Made by a program: the position numbers and the translations under genes
The notes under the pieces: model-generated
What the model was told of the DNA's origin: nothing
Seen by the model: only the letters and a program-made list of their open reading frames with translations
Database searches by the model: none
Origin: JAPLDB01 sp038206355
GTDB taxonomy: Bacteria > Bacteroidota > Bacteroidia > AKYH767-A > 2013-40CM-41-45
Assembly (NCBI GenBank): GCA_038206355.1
Contig: JBBRAY010000012.1
Location: forward strand, 17,158 to 81,157
Direction of reading: 5' to 3'
DNA length: 64,000 bases
Shown: positions 18,842 through 27,338 of the stretch, in pieces
Numbering within the stretch: the stretch's first letter is position 1
Layout of the letters: each line of letters starts with the position of its first letter

Positions 18842-19387
18842 CTATGGCCCAATTTGTTTTAATTCTTTTTTAAAGCGGTTGTGATTTATTTTCAGCAGAC
18901 TTCTTCTGTAGAATAGGAATAACTGACGTTTAGAAGAAAATGCCTGAAAGTATTGCATCATGCATATGCTGACTACACTGCTTATCCCCAAACCTTCAGC
19001 GCATATCAGGCATGCAGGTCCCCATATTCCTAATTGTCCGGCGGACTGCATATTGCTGCCGGCGATTTCTACAAATAATGGATTGAATAGTGAGTAGATC
19101 AGTATGAATAATGCAAATCCGATGAATGAAACTGCACCCAGTATAAAAGTGAATGCCATTCCTTCTAAATATTCCATCCTGACTTTTTTTACTCTGATCA
19201 GTTCGTACAGCGCCATGTAGGTTATGAAGAAATACAAAAAGTAATTCAGGAATCTAAATTCCGGAATGTGGGCATAGCCGAGCGTTTTCATAATCATAAA
19301 ATAAAATATATAAACAGCGGTTGCCGCAAGGGCATATTTTAAGAGCACATTTTTCTTTACGGTTAGTGGTTTCATTTTGGGTATCAT
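18842..19387 (-). CDS. Four-helix membrane protein of unknown function
   Basis: 181 residues with about four hydrophobic helices (LLKYALAATAVYIFYFMIM, FLNYFLYFFITYMALYELI, FILGAVSFIGFALFILIYSL and a weaker one near residue 130) and a basic C-terminal tail (KINHNRFKKELKQIG). The size and layout resemble the DUF4199-type Bacteroidota membrane proteins, but the match is only by eye. A second ATG four codons in (19375) is an equally good start. It converges on the GT4 gene with 39 bases between the two stop codons. Confidence 0.65.
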   Translation of the reverse strand: MIPKMKPLTVKKNVLLKYALAATAVYIFYFMIMKTLGYAHIPEFRFLNYFLYFFITYMALYELIRVKKVRMEYLEGMAFTFILGAVSFIGFALFILIYSLFNPLFVEIAGSNMQSAGQLGIWGPACLICAEGLGISSVVSICMMQYFQAFSSKRQLFLFYRRSLLKINHNRFKKELKQIGP

Positions 19388-19400
19388 TTAAATGTTGATT

Positions 19401-19485
19401 TAATCCGCCTTCGCATCCGCTACGGCGGACAAGAAGGCTCGGTTAATTCCACGGGGATTGCCCTGAGGTTAATACCATTTTATTC
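19401..19485. repeat. Intergenic repeat, copy 1 (degenerate)
   Basis: This segment starts with taatccgccttc and ends with ctgaggttaataccatttta. The same start and end are found at 19897-20021, so the two are copies of one element. Copy 1 is shorter and its hairpin (tccgc/gcgga core) is imperfect. It lies between the 181-aa membrane protein gene and the small ORF at 19496. Confidence 0.75.
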
Positions 19486-19495
19486 TGAAAATCAT

Positions 19496-19621
19496 TTAAT
19501 GCATATGGTGGTGTTTTGATTTCGATTTGTGGTGTCTGCGGCTTTGCCACTTGCGATCGGCGTGGGTTAGCCAAAAAAAGGAGAAAATAATTACTAAGGC
19601 GAATGTTAGAAAATCATCCAT
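19496..19621 (-). CDS. Possible 41-aa single-helix small protein
   Basis: An ATG at 19621 opens a 41-codon frame ending in TAA at 19496. The product has a hydrophobic N-terminal helix (FLTFALVIIFSFFWLT) followed by a very basic, histidine-rich tail (DRKWQSRRHHKSKSKHHHMH). This layout is typical of real membrane-anchored small proteins and would be unusual for a random frame. It is not homologous to anything I recognise. It sits between the two copies of an intergenic repeat. Coding status is an inference. Confidence 0.4.
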   Translation of the reverse strand: MDDFLTFALVIIFSFFWLTHADRKWQSRRHHKSKSKHHHMH

Positions 19622-19896
19622 GACGTTTAATTTTAAAGGTTATCTGATCTGAATACTTGACTTATAATAAGTCAGAATTTTATTGATGTTATTTTAAATT
19701 AAGTTAGAAGAACAATTGAATGTATTGTTCCTTTTGCAATCAGCAGGCCGTAGTTTCAGTATTTAAAACGGATCAAAAACAGAGAATTGGTGGTTTTAAT
19801 CAGGAATAGTTGGGAAATTTTATTCCCTGTGGTGTGAGGTAATTCCCGTATTCAAAATGGCTTTATTATTTTGAAATAATACTGTCCGACTAAATT

Positions 19897-20021
19897 TAAT
19901 CCGCCTTCTCGTCCGCTTCGGCGGACGAGAAGGCTTGGTTAATTCCCCGGGGCTTGCCCCGGAAATTTGGGTTCAGTCCCGATAGTTATCGGGATTACCC
20001 TGAGGTTAATACCATTTTATT
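19897..20021. repeat. Intergenic repeat, copy 2, with nested hairpins
   Basis: It shares its ends with copy 1 (19401-19485) but holds about 40 extra bases. Inside are a perfect 14-bp stem with a TTCG tetraloop (arms 19903-19916 and 19921-19934, left arm gccttctcgtccgc), a ccgggg-cttg-ccccgg hairpin just after it, and the palindrome tcccgata-gt-tatcggga at 19977-19994. The TTCG loop implies a very stable RNA or single-strand DNA structure. Confidence 0.85.
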
Positions 20022-20216
20022 GAGATTCCTGGCTGCGCTATGAATGACAGGACTTTTGGAGAGTAAATATCCTTGCAAATACCTGGTAACATTGTCATTC
20101 AGAGCGTAGCGATGAATCTTTTTGATCTATGCATTAAATTGAAATCGGTTGTAGCTCTCCCGATACCTGCCCGACTGCGTCATTCAGGCGGGGCTATTGG
20201 GATGGTTAGCGCATCA

Positions 20217-20234
20217 TCCCGATAGCTATCGGGA
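20217..20234. repeat. Perfect 18-base palindrome of the CCCGATAG family
   Basis: The sequence tcccgatagctatcggga is its own reverse complement. A near copy is at 19977-19994. A split version with the two arms about 30 bases apart is at about 20158-20202, and a degenerate one is at 31713-31730. Confidence 0.85.
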
Positions 20235-20379
20235 GTGATTCTGAGGGTCGTAGCTTCGAGCCCGATCATCCTTTAGAAAAACTAAAGGCTAACCGTTTTT
20301 CTCCTTCACGTTCCCTGCTCAGATAAAGTTATTAAGACAAAAAGGATAGTAAAACAATATTTGATTTCCCGTCTTTTAT

Positions 20380-22362
20380 TTAAAAAGTCACAATAAATTT
20401 TGTTCCTTTTCCGGGAGTACTTTCCACATCAATGGTTCCCTTGTGTGTCATGATGATATTTTGTGCTGTGGTAAGTCCCAGGCCCATTCCATTGTTTTTT
20501 TTACTGAAGAAAGGGAGGAAAAGATTGTCAAGATTTTCTTTACTGATGCCGCTACCGTTATCTTCCACTTCGACGCGACATTTTCCAAGGTCTTTAAGAG
20601 TACGAATGGTAAGAATTCCTTTCCCTTCTTCCATGGCTTCAACGGCATTGATAATGAGATTCAATAATGCCATAATTATTTTTTCTTTGTCAAGCAATAT
20701 CGCCGGAATATCTGATCCATAATTTTTTTCAAGCCAGATTTTTTTCAGGTGAATACGATCTATGGCAAGTTTCAACGTATCGTCTAATATTGAATTGATG
20801 TTGCATTTTTCTACCTTGATCTCTGCAGGTTTTGATGAATCAATTAATTCCGTAATCAGTTGATTGATACGTTTTGAATTTTTTTCAATGATGTCGAGGT
20901 AAACTTCAGTACCGCCGGCGTTATCCTTCATTTCTTCCTTAACCTGTAATAGTGAGAGGTCAATGTTGGTAAGCGGGTTTCTGATTTCATGTGCAATGGT
21001 TCGGGAGATGCGTCCGGTTACAGCAAGTTTTTCCGCATCCATCAACTCTTTTATTGCATTTTTTTGCCCGGAAATGTCACCAATGGTAACAGCGATGCCG
21101 TCCTCCAGTCTTATTCCTGTCATCTGAAACCATTTATTAAAATGCGGGGAAAAGTATTCGTGATTCAGTGGCTGACCGCCGTCAATTACTTTGATGAAAA
21201 GGTCAAGCCATCCTTCTGCAAAGGTCATTGGTAGTTCTTTGCTCATTTTTTTTCCCATTAAATTTTCGGCCGGAATTCCGAGAATAGTTGCTGATACTTT
21301 ATTGATCAGTTTCCATTCGAAATCTATGATATGACCTGCGGAATTTCGTATGGCTTTTAATCCCATTACAACACTTGCAGAACTATTCAATACGCCGGAA
21401 AGAATACTCTGTGTTCCCTTGCGCCGCGTTGCTTCTCTGTTTAGTTCTCTTATCATCCCTTGTTCAACTCTGTAGGTCTGCAGATAATTCAGACTTAACC
21501 CGACAAATGGAATGAAGTAAGAAAATGCAGTCATGAAATGTGCGATGTTAAAACTATTATCATAAAGTTCCGCAGAGCCGAAGGCCATATACAATTGGGT
21601 TGCGATTGCCGGAAATGCACTCAGTAAAAGTGTTTGCGAAAATACGGAAGGGTGGCGCTCATAAAATTTCGGAAAGAGGTAAAAGGCAGAAATGAGGTTT
21701 AGTGCAAGCGGAATGAGGTCATAAGATCTTGCAATATTTTTATTGGGATATCCAAGGATTTCTGTTCCCGATTTGCTCAACAGTATTTTTATTGTGATCA
21801 GTGTAATGGAGACAAACACAATGGCGCTGTACAGTACAAGTTTTCTTGCATGCTGTCTGTTTTCCTCATAGAATAAATCCTTGCGAACAAGAAAAATGCT
21901 TACGCCAAGAATTAAGATTGATGCATGAAACAGGCGGCAGAAAAACCAGGTGAATGCAGTAAGATAAATCTGCTGGTCCGGCACACGGATTACCTGGGTT
22001 GAGATAAGGATGTGAAATGTATCAAGGAGTCCTGCGCAAAACAATGCAATGCCCACGATGGGAGTACTTACATCTCGTTTTATCCGGTAATCAATAAATG
22101 CCAGAACGATGGTGAGGAAAGCGATGGCAATGGTAATTGAGACAAAGATGGTGTGAAGGTTTCTGCCGAGGAAAAAGTCCCTGATTTCTTCCTGGTGCTC
22201 GAACTCGGTAATTTTGGTGAGCTGGTAAGGATTTAATTTACTGGTTACCGTTCCAAAGTCAACTCCCGCGAGGTTAAAAAATAGCGGTAGTAAACAAACA
22301 ATTCCAATAAGCCACAGTACCGGTTTGGAAATATTGTATTTCGAAAGCGGTAGCATCAGCAA
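20380..22362 (-). CDS. Membrane histidine kinase with MASE3-like sensor and PAS domain
   Basis: 660 residues. Residues about 10-300 are a multi-helix membrane sensor of MASE3-like character (ALFCAGLLDTFHILISTQVI and the TWFFCRLFHASILIL helix), with a periplasmic loop near residues 35-65. A PAS-like domain follows (about 325-430, DFEWKLINKVSATILGIPAE). The dimerisation domain carries the phospho-acceptor histidine at about residue 458 in RTIAHEIRNPLTN. The ATPase domain has the N box (LLNLIINAVEAMEEG), G1 (VEDNGSGIS) and G2 (NNGMGLGLTTAQNII). It is the third gene of a minus-strand run with two response-regulator genes and probably phosphorylates one or both. The signal is unknown. Confidence 0.9.
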   Translation of the reverse strand: MLMLPLSKYNISKPVLWLIGIVCLLPLFFNLAGVDFGTVTSKLNPYQLTKITEFEHQEEIRDFFLGRNLHTIFVSITIAIAFLTIVLAFIDYRIKRDVSTPIVGIALFCAGLLDTFHILISTQVIRVPDQQIYLTAFTWFFCRLFHASILILGVSIFLVRKDLFYEENRQHARKLVLYSAIVFVSITLITIKILLSKSGTEILGYPNKNIARSYDLIPLALNLISAFYLFPKFYERHPSVFSQTLLLSAFPAIATQLYMAFGSAELYDNSFNIAHFMTAFSYFIPFVGLSLNYLQTYRVEQGMIRELNREATRRKGTQSILSGVLNSSASVVMGLKAIRNSAGHIIDFEWKLINKVSATILGIPAENLMGKKMSKELPMTFAEGWLDLFIKVIDGGQPLNHEYFSPHFNKWFQMTGIRLEDGIAVTIGDISGQKNAIKELMDAEKLAVTGRISRTIAHEIRNPLTNIDLSLLQVKEEMKDNAGGTEVYLDIIEKNSKRINQLITELIDSSKPAEIKVEKCNINSILDDTLKLAIDRIHLKKIWLEKNYGSDIPAILLDKEKIIMALLNLIINAVEAMEEGKGILTIRTLKDLGKCRVEVEDNGSGISKENLDNLFLPFFSKKNNGMGLGLTTAQNIIMTHKGTIDVESTPGKGTKFIVTF

Positions 22363-22443
22363 AAAAAGTTTTCCATATAAATTACAGTTTTGGATTATTT
22401 TTTCGAAAACGGATACTTGGATATAAAAATGACGCGCCTTATA

Positions 22444-23829
22444 TCAGTCGAGATTATACGCTTTCATTTTATTGTAAAGTGTTTTGCGGTCAATGTTGAG
22501 AAGGCGGGCCGCTTTACTTTTATTGTAGTTCACCTGTTTGAGTACCTTAACAATGGTTTCGTATTCTGCTTCATGTGCGGCGTTTTTGAGGTCCGTTCCT
22601 TGCGATTTCATACCCGGATGGGAATCACCCGGCTGAATAAATTTATCGGGATTTGAAATTTCCACCGGAAGATATTTGGATTTAATCACCTCTTCGCTGC
22701 AAAGTAAAGCCGCCCGCTTAATCACATTTTTCATCTCGCGGATATTTCCCGGCCATTTATACTGAAGGAAACAGTCAATTACATCGGTATCGAAATTATT
22801 AATTTCTTTACTCAGTTCCCGGTTTGACAGAGACAAAAAATGTGAGGCAAAAATCATGATATCTTGCTTTCGGTTTCTTAGCGGAGGAACCTGAATACTG
22901 AACTCATTGAAACGATGATAAAGGTCTTCTCTGAATTTCCCTTTATGGTTTGGGTCCAGTAAACTTTCATTCGATGCGACAATAATGCGCACATCCAGTT
23001 TAATTTCTTTCAATCCTCCGATTCTTTTCATGTTTTGCTCCTGCACCACCCGAAGCAATAACGTCTGAACGTCATAAGGCAGGTTGGCGACTTCATCGAG
23101 AAAAAGTGTTCCGCCGTTTGCCATTTCAAAGTGACCTGTCTTTTGAGAGATGGCTCCGGTAAACGATCCTTTTTCATGACCGAACAATTCGCTTCCGGCA
23201 AGTTCGCGGGAAATGGCGCCGCAATCGAGTGCAACAAAAACCTGGTCAGCGCGGTTACTCCTGTCATGAATTGCGCGTGCGACAGCTTCTTTACCGGATC
23301 CGCTTTCTCCATAAATGATAACACTATAATTGGTTGGGGCAACCAAGTCAATCTGCCTGAAAAGTTCTTTTGCTTCTGTGCTTTCGCCTTCTATATACCC
23401 GTCTTTTTTACCTTGTGTTGATTCTTTTATTCTCGCGGATACCGGTTGGTGCACTGTTGAATCCATATTGGAAACTTCAAGTGCGCGGTTAATTGTATGT
23501 AATATTTCATCGGGTATCAGCGGCTTGGAAATATAATCGAAGGCGCCGGATTTTATTACTGTAACCGCTGTTTTGATATCTGAATATCCTGTAATGATAA
23601 TAACAGGTACGGCAGGATCAATTTTCCTGATCTGGGCCAGGGACTCCACACCATCGCTGTCGCCGAGACGGAAATCACACAGTACAACATCAAATTTACC
23701 TGCTGTCATTAATTCCAGCATTCTTTTGGAACTATGCGCTTTGCTGACGTCAAATCCTTTTTTGCCAAGGAAAACTGTGAGTAAAGTTCCGATGTCCACG
23801 TCATCATCTACTACTAATATCTTTTTCAT
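22444..23829 (-). CDS. Sigma-54-dependent response regulator, NtrC family
   Basis: 461 residues. The receiver domain (1-120) has the acidic pocket VVDDDVD and phospho-acceptor D52 in VVLCDFRLGDSDG. The central AAA+ domain (about 165-395) has Walker A GESGSGKEAVARAIH, the sigma-54-contacting loop in EKGSFTGAIS (GSFTGA instead of the usual GAFTGA), and Walker B GGTLFLDEV. A C-terminal Fis-type helix-turn-helix (NYNKSKAARLLNIDRKTLYN) binds DNA. It activates sigma-54 promoters when phosphorylated, most likely by the kinase encoded 81 bases downstream. The G-to-S change at position 2 of GAFTGA-type loops is tolerated in some members. Confidence 0.93.
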   Translation of the reverse strand: MKKILVVDDDVDIGTLLTVFLGKKGFDVSKAHSSKRMLELMTAGKFDVVLCDFRLGDSDGVESLAQIRKIDPAVPVIIITGYSDIKTAVTVIKSGAFDYISKPLIPDEILHTINRALEVSNMDSTVHQPVSARIKESTQGKKDGYIEGESTEAKELFRQIDLVAPTNYSVIIYGESGSGKEAVARAIHDRSNRADQVFVALDCGAISRELAGSELFGHEKGSFTGAISQKTGHFEMANGGTLFLDEVANLPYDVQTLLLRVVQEQNMKRIGGLKEIKLDVRIIVASNESLLDPNHKGKFREDLYHRFNEFSIQVPPLRNRKQDIMIFASHFLSLSNRELSKEINNFDTDVIDCFLQYKWPGNIREMKNVIKRAALLCSEEVIKSKYLPVEISNPDKFIQPGDSHPGMKSQGTDLKNAAHEAEYETIVKVLKQVNYNKSKAARLLNIDRKTLYNKMKAYNLD

Positions 23830-23847
23830 AATTCTCGAGCATTAATT

Positions 23848-24285
23848 TTATTGGCCATTTACTTTTTCCAGCGACTCCGAAATTGAAATGGTATTGAATG
23901 GCTTGCCGATAAAAAAGTTTGCGCCCTCTTCTGTTGCCTTTTTTCTTTCTGCGATGCCGTCGTATGCACTCATCATGATAATCTTTATTCCCGGTAATTC
24001 CTTCCTGATTGGCCGGATTGCATTTAACCCGGATCCATCCGGCAACTGAATATCAAGAAACAGGATTGAAGGAGAAAACTGTTTGAGTTTTTTCAATCCA
24101 TCGGTCAATGTACCGGCGATGATCGTTTCAAATTTTTTTTGCTTTAAAATATTACTCAGCAAAAAACAAATGTCGGGTTCGTCGTCTACAATTAATATAA
24201 GCGATGAGGTTTTCAAATATGGATCAGAAATTTCAGATGACAAAGTACAGAAGAAATGAATCCAATTTCCGGTTTGCCGGGGCAA
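23848..24285 (-). CDS. Single-domain response regulator
   Basis: A CheY-like receiver with SLILIVDDEPDICFLLSNIL (acidic pocket), SILFLDIQLPDGSGLNA (phospho-acceptor Asp) and the conserved Lys in FFIGKPFNT. There is no output domain. The ATG at 24285 gives 145 residues, but the first 24 do not look like receiver sequence. A TTG at 24216 would start the protein as MKTSSLILIVDDEPD and fits the family better, so the true start is uncertain. It ends 18 bases before the NtrC-type gene and probably works in the same phosphorelay. Confidence 0.85.
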   Translation of the reverse strand: MPRQTGNWIHFFCTLSSEISDPYLKTSSLILIVDDEPDICFLLSNILKQKKFETIIAGTLTDGLKKLKQFSPSILFLDIQLPDGSGLNAIRPIRKELPGIKIIMMSAYDGIAERKKATEEGANFFIGKPFNTISISESLEKVNGQ

Positions 24286-24326
24286 TAATAAATATTAAAA
24301 GTTCCCTCCATAAATTTGGAGGGAAC
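24284..24326 (-). terminator. Intrinsic terminator of the coiled-coil lipoprotein gene
   Basis: A 9-bp stem (gttccctcc at 24301-24309 with ggagggaac at 24318-24326, 8-base loop) is followed on the minus strand by a T-rich tract (ttttaatatttatt). It lies between the lipoprotein gene and the response-regulator run, so the two are probably separate transcripts. Confidence 0.75.
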
Positions 24327-24431
24327 CAATTCCGGATTTCATCCTGCGCATTGTTGACAATAATCGATAAAGCAGGAAACTGAGCGAGCGGACAGGGACT
24401 TAGTCCGTTGGCTACAAAGATTTAATTGAAA

Positions 24432-25295
24432 CTATTTGTCAACAACGACTACCAAAACTTTGGATGTTTTCCAGAACTTTTCAGGGTCCGTGATAACCAG
24501 CGAGGAAACTTTTTTATTTCCTTCATGCTGAATGGTGTAGGAATCAGTAGGGTGATTCGTGATTATTTCCGCATCCTTTGCATCAATGGGAATGGTAGCG
24601 GTTTTTGTAAAATCAATTTCGGTTAACGCATTGTCATTGTAATTGCTTTTTAAAGCTTTTGATTTGCCGAGGCCAAGGAATCCCCCTTCTTTCACCAACA
24701 CTTGTTTAGCGAGCAGTTCTTTGGCAGTGCCGGTAGCATAATAGGCTGTATGCAGTTTCACTGTTTGGGACTCGATCGTTTCTTCTCTGGATGCGTTTTC
24801 GGCAGTAAGGGAGGTAACGGTGTCCGTCAACTGAGCCACAGAAACATTCAATGTGACAACTTTTTCATTGAGCGATGCCAATTCATTGTCCTTCTCAGAA
24901 ATCTGCTGATTCAAACCGGCAATCATATTTTCCAGCGTGTTCAGTTTAAGTCCTGAAGCTTTTAGTTTTTTGCTTAATGCAAGTAATCGGTCCTTATTCT
25001 CCTTCATAAGGCCATTGATAGAAGCGATATTTTCCTTGATGCGATCAACCTGCTTCATTTTTAATTCTCCGTCAGCCGTTGCGAGGGCCACTTTTGACTG
25101 TTTGATTTCGATGGTGGCAAGATTGGATTCAATGTCATTAATCTCATTAATAAAAGCAGCGATGGTAGAATCCTTAAAATTGGCAGAGGAAACCAACTCA
25201 TTCTTCTGACCTTCGAGTTTGTCAATGTCCGCTTGATAATTATGACATGCAGTGAAAAACAGTAGTGATGCAATAAACAACAGATTCTTTTTCAT
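24432..25295 (-). CDS. Coiled-coil lipoprotein of unknown function
   Basis: 287 residues. A lipoprotein signal (MKKNLLFIASLLFFTACHN, lipobox FTAC) precedes a long heptad-rich coiled coil (about residues 25-175; for example LNQQISEKDNELASLNEKVV). The last 100 residues form a small globular end with LLAKQVLVKEGGFLGLGKSK and a terminal LVITDPEKFWKTSKVLVVVV. The latter resembles the conserved end of Bacteroidota lipoproteins annotated only as hypothetical. It should be anchored in the envelope facing the periplasm. It has its own terminator, and its likely promoter is in the 495-base gene-free region upstream. Confidence 0.8.
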   Translation of the reverse strand: MKKNLLFIASLLFFTACHNYQADIDKLEGQKNELVSSANFKDSTIAAFINEINDIESNLATIEIKQSKVALATADGELKMKQVDRIKENIASINGLMKENKDRLLALSKKLKASGLKLNTLENMIAGLNQQISEKDNELASLNEKVVTLNVSVAQLTDTVTSLTAENASREETIESQTVKLHTAYYATGTAKELLAKQVLVKEGGFLGLGKSKALKSNYNDNALTEIDFTKTATIPIDAKDAEIITNHPTDSYTIQHEGNKKVSSLVITDPEKFWKTSKVLVVVVDK

Positions 25296-25592
25296 AATTT
25301 TTATATTTTTAGTTTTGACTTAATTTATTGTTGTGCGGGCCATTGACAGAATAATGCCAACAAAATGGATAATGTCAGTAGGTCCCTGAAACCGTTGATG
25401 GCAAAGGGTTTAGTGTGCTTTTCTGCACTTTATGCGATTGCTAAATACCCTTTTTGGCGTGCGACGCTCATACACATGATGGGGAATAATTCCCCACTTT
25501 GAGACTTAAGATGAATAAAAAATAGAGGCAATGGCGTCAGGATTTCTACCGATGGAATGAACTCGGGCATGGCAATTCATTCAGGAAGTTTT

Positions 25593-25681
25593 ATTCTCCT
25601 TCGCCGAATACCTCGTAGCATGTTACGGGGATGAAAAGCCTTAAAAGCTGAAGCTATTTCGGCGAAGAAGGCTCGGAGAAT
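25593..25681. repeat. Large inverted repeat with an internal hairpin
   Basis: Arms attctcc + ttcgccgaa (25593-25608) pair with ttcggcgaa (25658-25666) + ggagaat (25675-25681), leaving an 8-base bulge gaaggctc. Inside is a 7-bp hairpin cctcgta/tacgggg around 25611-25630. The bulge sequence and its flank (gaaggctcgg) recur in the repeat at 19430-19442. Confidence 0.75.
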
Positions 25682-25688
25682 TTCACAA

Positions 25689-25722
25689 AATACCTCGCAC
25701 CTCTGCTGCGGGGTAGTTCATT
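25689..25722. repeat. Hairpin of the tacctcg...cgggg family
   Basis: The arms cctcgca and tgcgggg form a 7-bp stem, followed by gggta/taccc. The left end (aatacctcg) is shared with the hairpin inside 25593-25681, so the two are members of one short repeat family. Confidence 0.65.
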
Positions 25723-25790
25723 TTACCCGATGGATTTCAGAAAAATGATTTTTAATTAGAGGAAGAGCTCGTATTGTAAATGATGCGGCA

Positions 25791-26579
25791 TTAAATCTTT
25801 GACAAAAGTACCATCTGGTCCATCGTCGGGGATTCGCTGCCGCCTTTAGGTTCAAGCGTTACAGCCCACATTTCCGCATCAGTTACGGCTTTTAGTTTTT
25901 GCATTCCGGCATCGGTGCCCATGTCGAAAACACCTGCATCAACGGGATGTCCGTCCACCAAAGCCCATAACTGATACTGCATTTCATCCGGCGGTACCGG
26001 AAGATCTGCGACATCAATAAAAGTCTGGCGGGTATATTTATTCCACATCACATGGGCCATGTAGTATTTGGTGGTATCAGATGACCGAAGTGTAACAATT
26101 GTAACTGCAGGATCACGCATCAGTGACAGATCGTGATTCATTTTGTCATAATTGTATCTGACCACATTGAGGTTTTGTGCGAGAACATTTTTTTCATTGA
26201 TCATGGCCACATACCGGTCCTCGGCTTCACTCCATTTCTGGTAAAAGAAAACGCTTGCAAAGGTGCTGATAATGAGAGAGGCAATACAAGCAGCGATCAG
26301 GTATTTGTAAGTAAGTTCATGGGTGCTTCTCAATTGCACAATTTTTCCTTTTTCTGTAGCGGTTATTTTGCTCATCATTGAGGCCCTTACTTCCGGACGT
26401 GGATTGCGGGAATGGACTTTGGAGTAGTCGTTCAGTGTATCTTGTATCTTTCTCAATTCAGCAGCGACTTCAGGATAAGAAGTACACATTGTCTCCACCT
26501 CTTTTATTTCAGAAGTTGAAAGGGCACCCATAGCATAAAGATCAAGGACACCGGAAGATATGTATTCTCTTACATCCAT
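25791..26579 (-). CDS. Anti-sigma factor, RskA family
   Basis: 262 residues. The cytoplasmic N-terminus (VLDLYAMGALSTSEIKEVET) is the sigma-binding part, with the helical TCYPEVAAELR-type anti-sigma motif here as CTSYPEVAAELRKIQ. One transmembrane helix (about residues 92-112, YLIAACIASLIISTFASVFF) leads to a periplasmic RskA domain (YQLWALVDGHPVDAGVFDMG and TLEPKGGSESPT). RskA proteins hold ECF sigma factors at the membrane until released by regulated proteolysis. Its ATG directly follows the stop codon of the sigma-factor gene with no gap, so the two are translationally linked. Confidence 0.92.
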   Translation of the reverse strand: MDVREYISSGVLDLYAMGALSTSEIKEVETMCTSYPEVAAELRKIQDTLNDYSKVHSRNPRPEVRASMMSKITATEKGKIVQLRSTHELTYKYLIAACIASLIISTFASVFFYQKWSEAEDRYVAMINEKNVLAQNLNVVRYNYDKMNHDLSLMRDPAVTIVTLRSSDTTKYYMAHVMWNKYTRQTFIDVADLPVPPDEMQYQLWALVDGHPVDAGVFDMGTDAGMQKLKAVTDAEMWAVTLEPKGGSESPTMDQMVLLSKI

Positions 26580-27179
26580 TTATAACGATATGGTTTTATC
26601 AAATTGTTCCCGTAGCTTTTGAATTGCCACACGTGATCTGGTTTTCACAGTTCCCAGCGGTATATTTAATTTCTCAGCGGCTTCACTCTGTGTATAGCCA
26701 CCAAAAAAAAGCAAATCAATGATCTGTTTATATTCGGGGTCGAGTTTACGAATCAGTTCTTTAAGTCCAATCGTATCGGGATTGTAAGTGGATTGGTTTC
26801 CGGAATCCAATGAAGATACGGAGTCCGATAGTTCCCGGTTTTTCTGCTTCTGTGTAAATTCCTTCGACCTGACTTTATCTATAGCCATATTCCGCGCTAC
26901 GTTGATCATCCACGTAAAGAGCCTGCCTTTTCCGGGATCGTATTTTGAGAAGTTGTTCCAGATTCTGAGAAAAGTTTCCTGCAGAACGTCTTCGGAGATT
27001 TCGTCATTCTGAATAATGCGGTGAATAAATCCGTAAAGTGCAGACGAATAGTTGTCATATAGAATTTCCATTCCTTCCGGATTACGGTCGGAGAGCATGG
27101 ACACTAAAGATTCTTCAGCTATTTGTATTCGTCTTGCCACAAATGTGGTAGGTAGATGGTGCAGGCAAAGAAACAACAT
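26580..27179 (-). CDS. ECF RNA polymerase sigma factor (SigK-like)
   Basis: 199 residues. Region 2 is MEILYDNYSSALYGFIHRII to ETFLRIWNNFSKYDPGKGR with LFTWMINVARNMAIDKVRS (promoter -10 recognition). Region 4 is LDPEYKQIIDLLFFGGYTQS and NIPLGTVKTRSRVAIQKLRE (-35 recognition). The pairing with an RskA-type anti-sigma gene immediately downstream supports the SigK-like assignment. The first 28 residues are unconserved; an internal start near MLSDRNPEG is possible. Target genes cannot be told from this window. A copy of the TACTAAATACGAAT repeat lies 8 bases upstream of the start. Confidence 0.93.
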   Translation of the reverse strand: MLFLCLHHLPTTFVARRIQIAEESLVSMLSDRNPEGMEILYDNYSSALYGFIHRIIQNDEISEDVLQETFLRIWNNFSKYDPGKGRLFTWMINVARNMAIDKVRSKEFTQKQKNRELSDSVSSLDSGNQSTYNPDTIGLKELIRKLDPEYKQIIDLLFFGGYTQSEAAEKLNIPLGTVKTRSRVAIQKLREQFDKTISL

Positions 27180-27186
27180 TTAGAAG

Positions 27187-27218
27187 TACTAAATACGAAT
27201 ACACGCTAATTTACGAAT
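27187..27218. repeat. TACTAAATACGAAT repeat, copy 1
   Basis: A 14-base sequence (tactaaatacgaat) followed by acacgctaatttacgaat. The 14-mer recurs exactly at 42567-42580 and 42599-42612, all between genes. Confidence 0.8.
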
Positions 27219-27338
27219 GAACAAAACAGGGATAACGGCCAAGCAAAAAAAAACGGGTAACAACCGTTGAATCCAATTTGTATATTCGCAATTATTGGTA
27301 TTAAGTACCTACTTTCACCTCCCGATTTTTTGATCAAC

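Larger units (their letters stand above)
19622..20379. other. Gene-poor region with hairpin repeats
   Basis: No convincing coding frame is seen in these 758 bases. The region contains repeat copy 2 with its strong hairpin, two CCCGATA/TATCGGG palindromes, and a segment at about 20094-20123 reading gtcattcagagcgtagcgatg, which resembles a dispersed repeat common in Bacteroidota intergenic DNA. The left part is AT-rich and featureless. Confidence 0.6.
25296..25790. other. Gene-free region with hairpin repeats
   Basis: No coding frame is supported here. The right half is packed with inverted repeats (see 25593-25681 and 25689-25722). The left half, next to the lipoprotein start, presumably holds its promoter, but no clear TAnnTTTG box was found. 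Confidence 0.55.

Noticed and set aside
19401..20234. Regular repeats that might suggest a CRISPR array
   Set aside because: Copies are few, unevenly spaced and themselves palindromic; there are no uniform spacers and no cas genes.
20240..20275. A T-arm-like sequence (gtagcttcgagcccgatc)
   Set aside because: No acceptor stem, D arm or anticodon arm can be built around it, so it is not called a tRNA.
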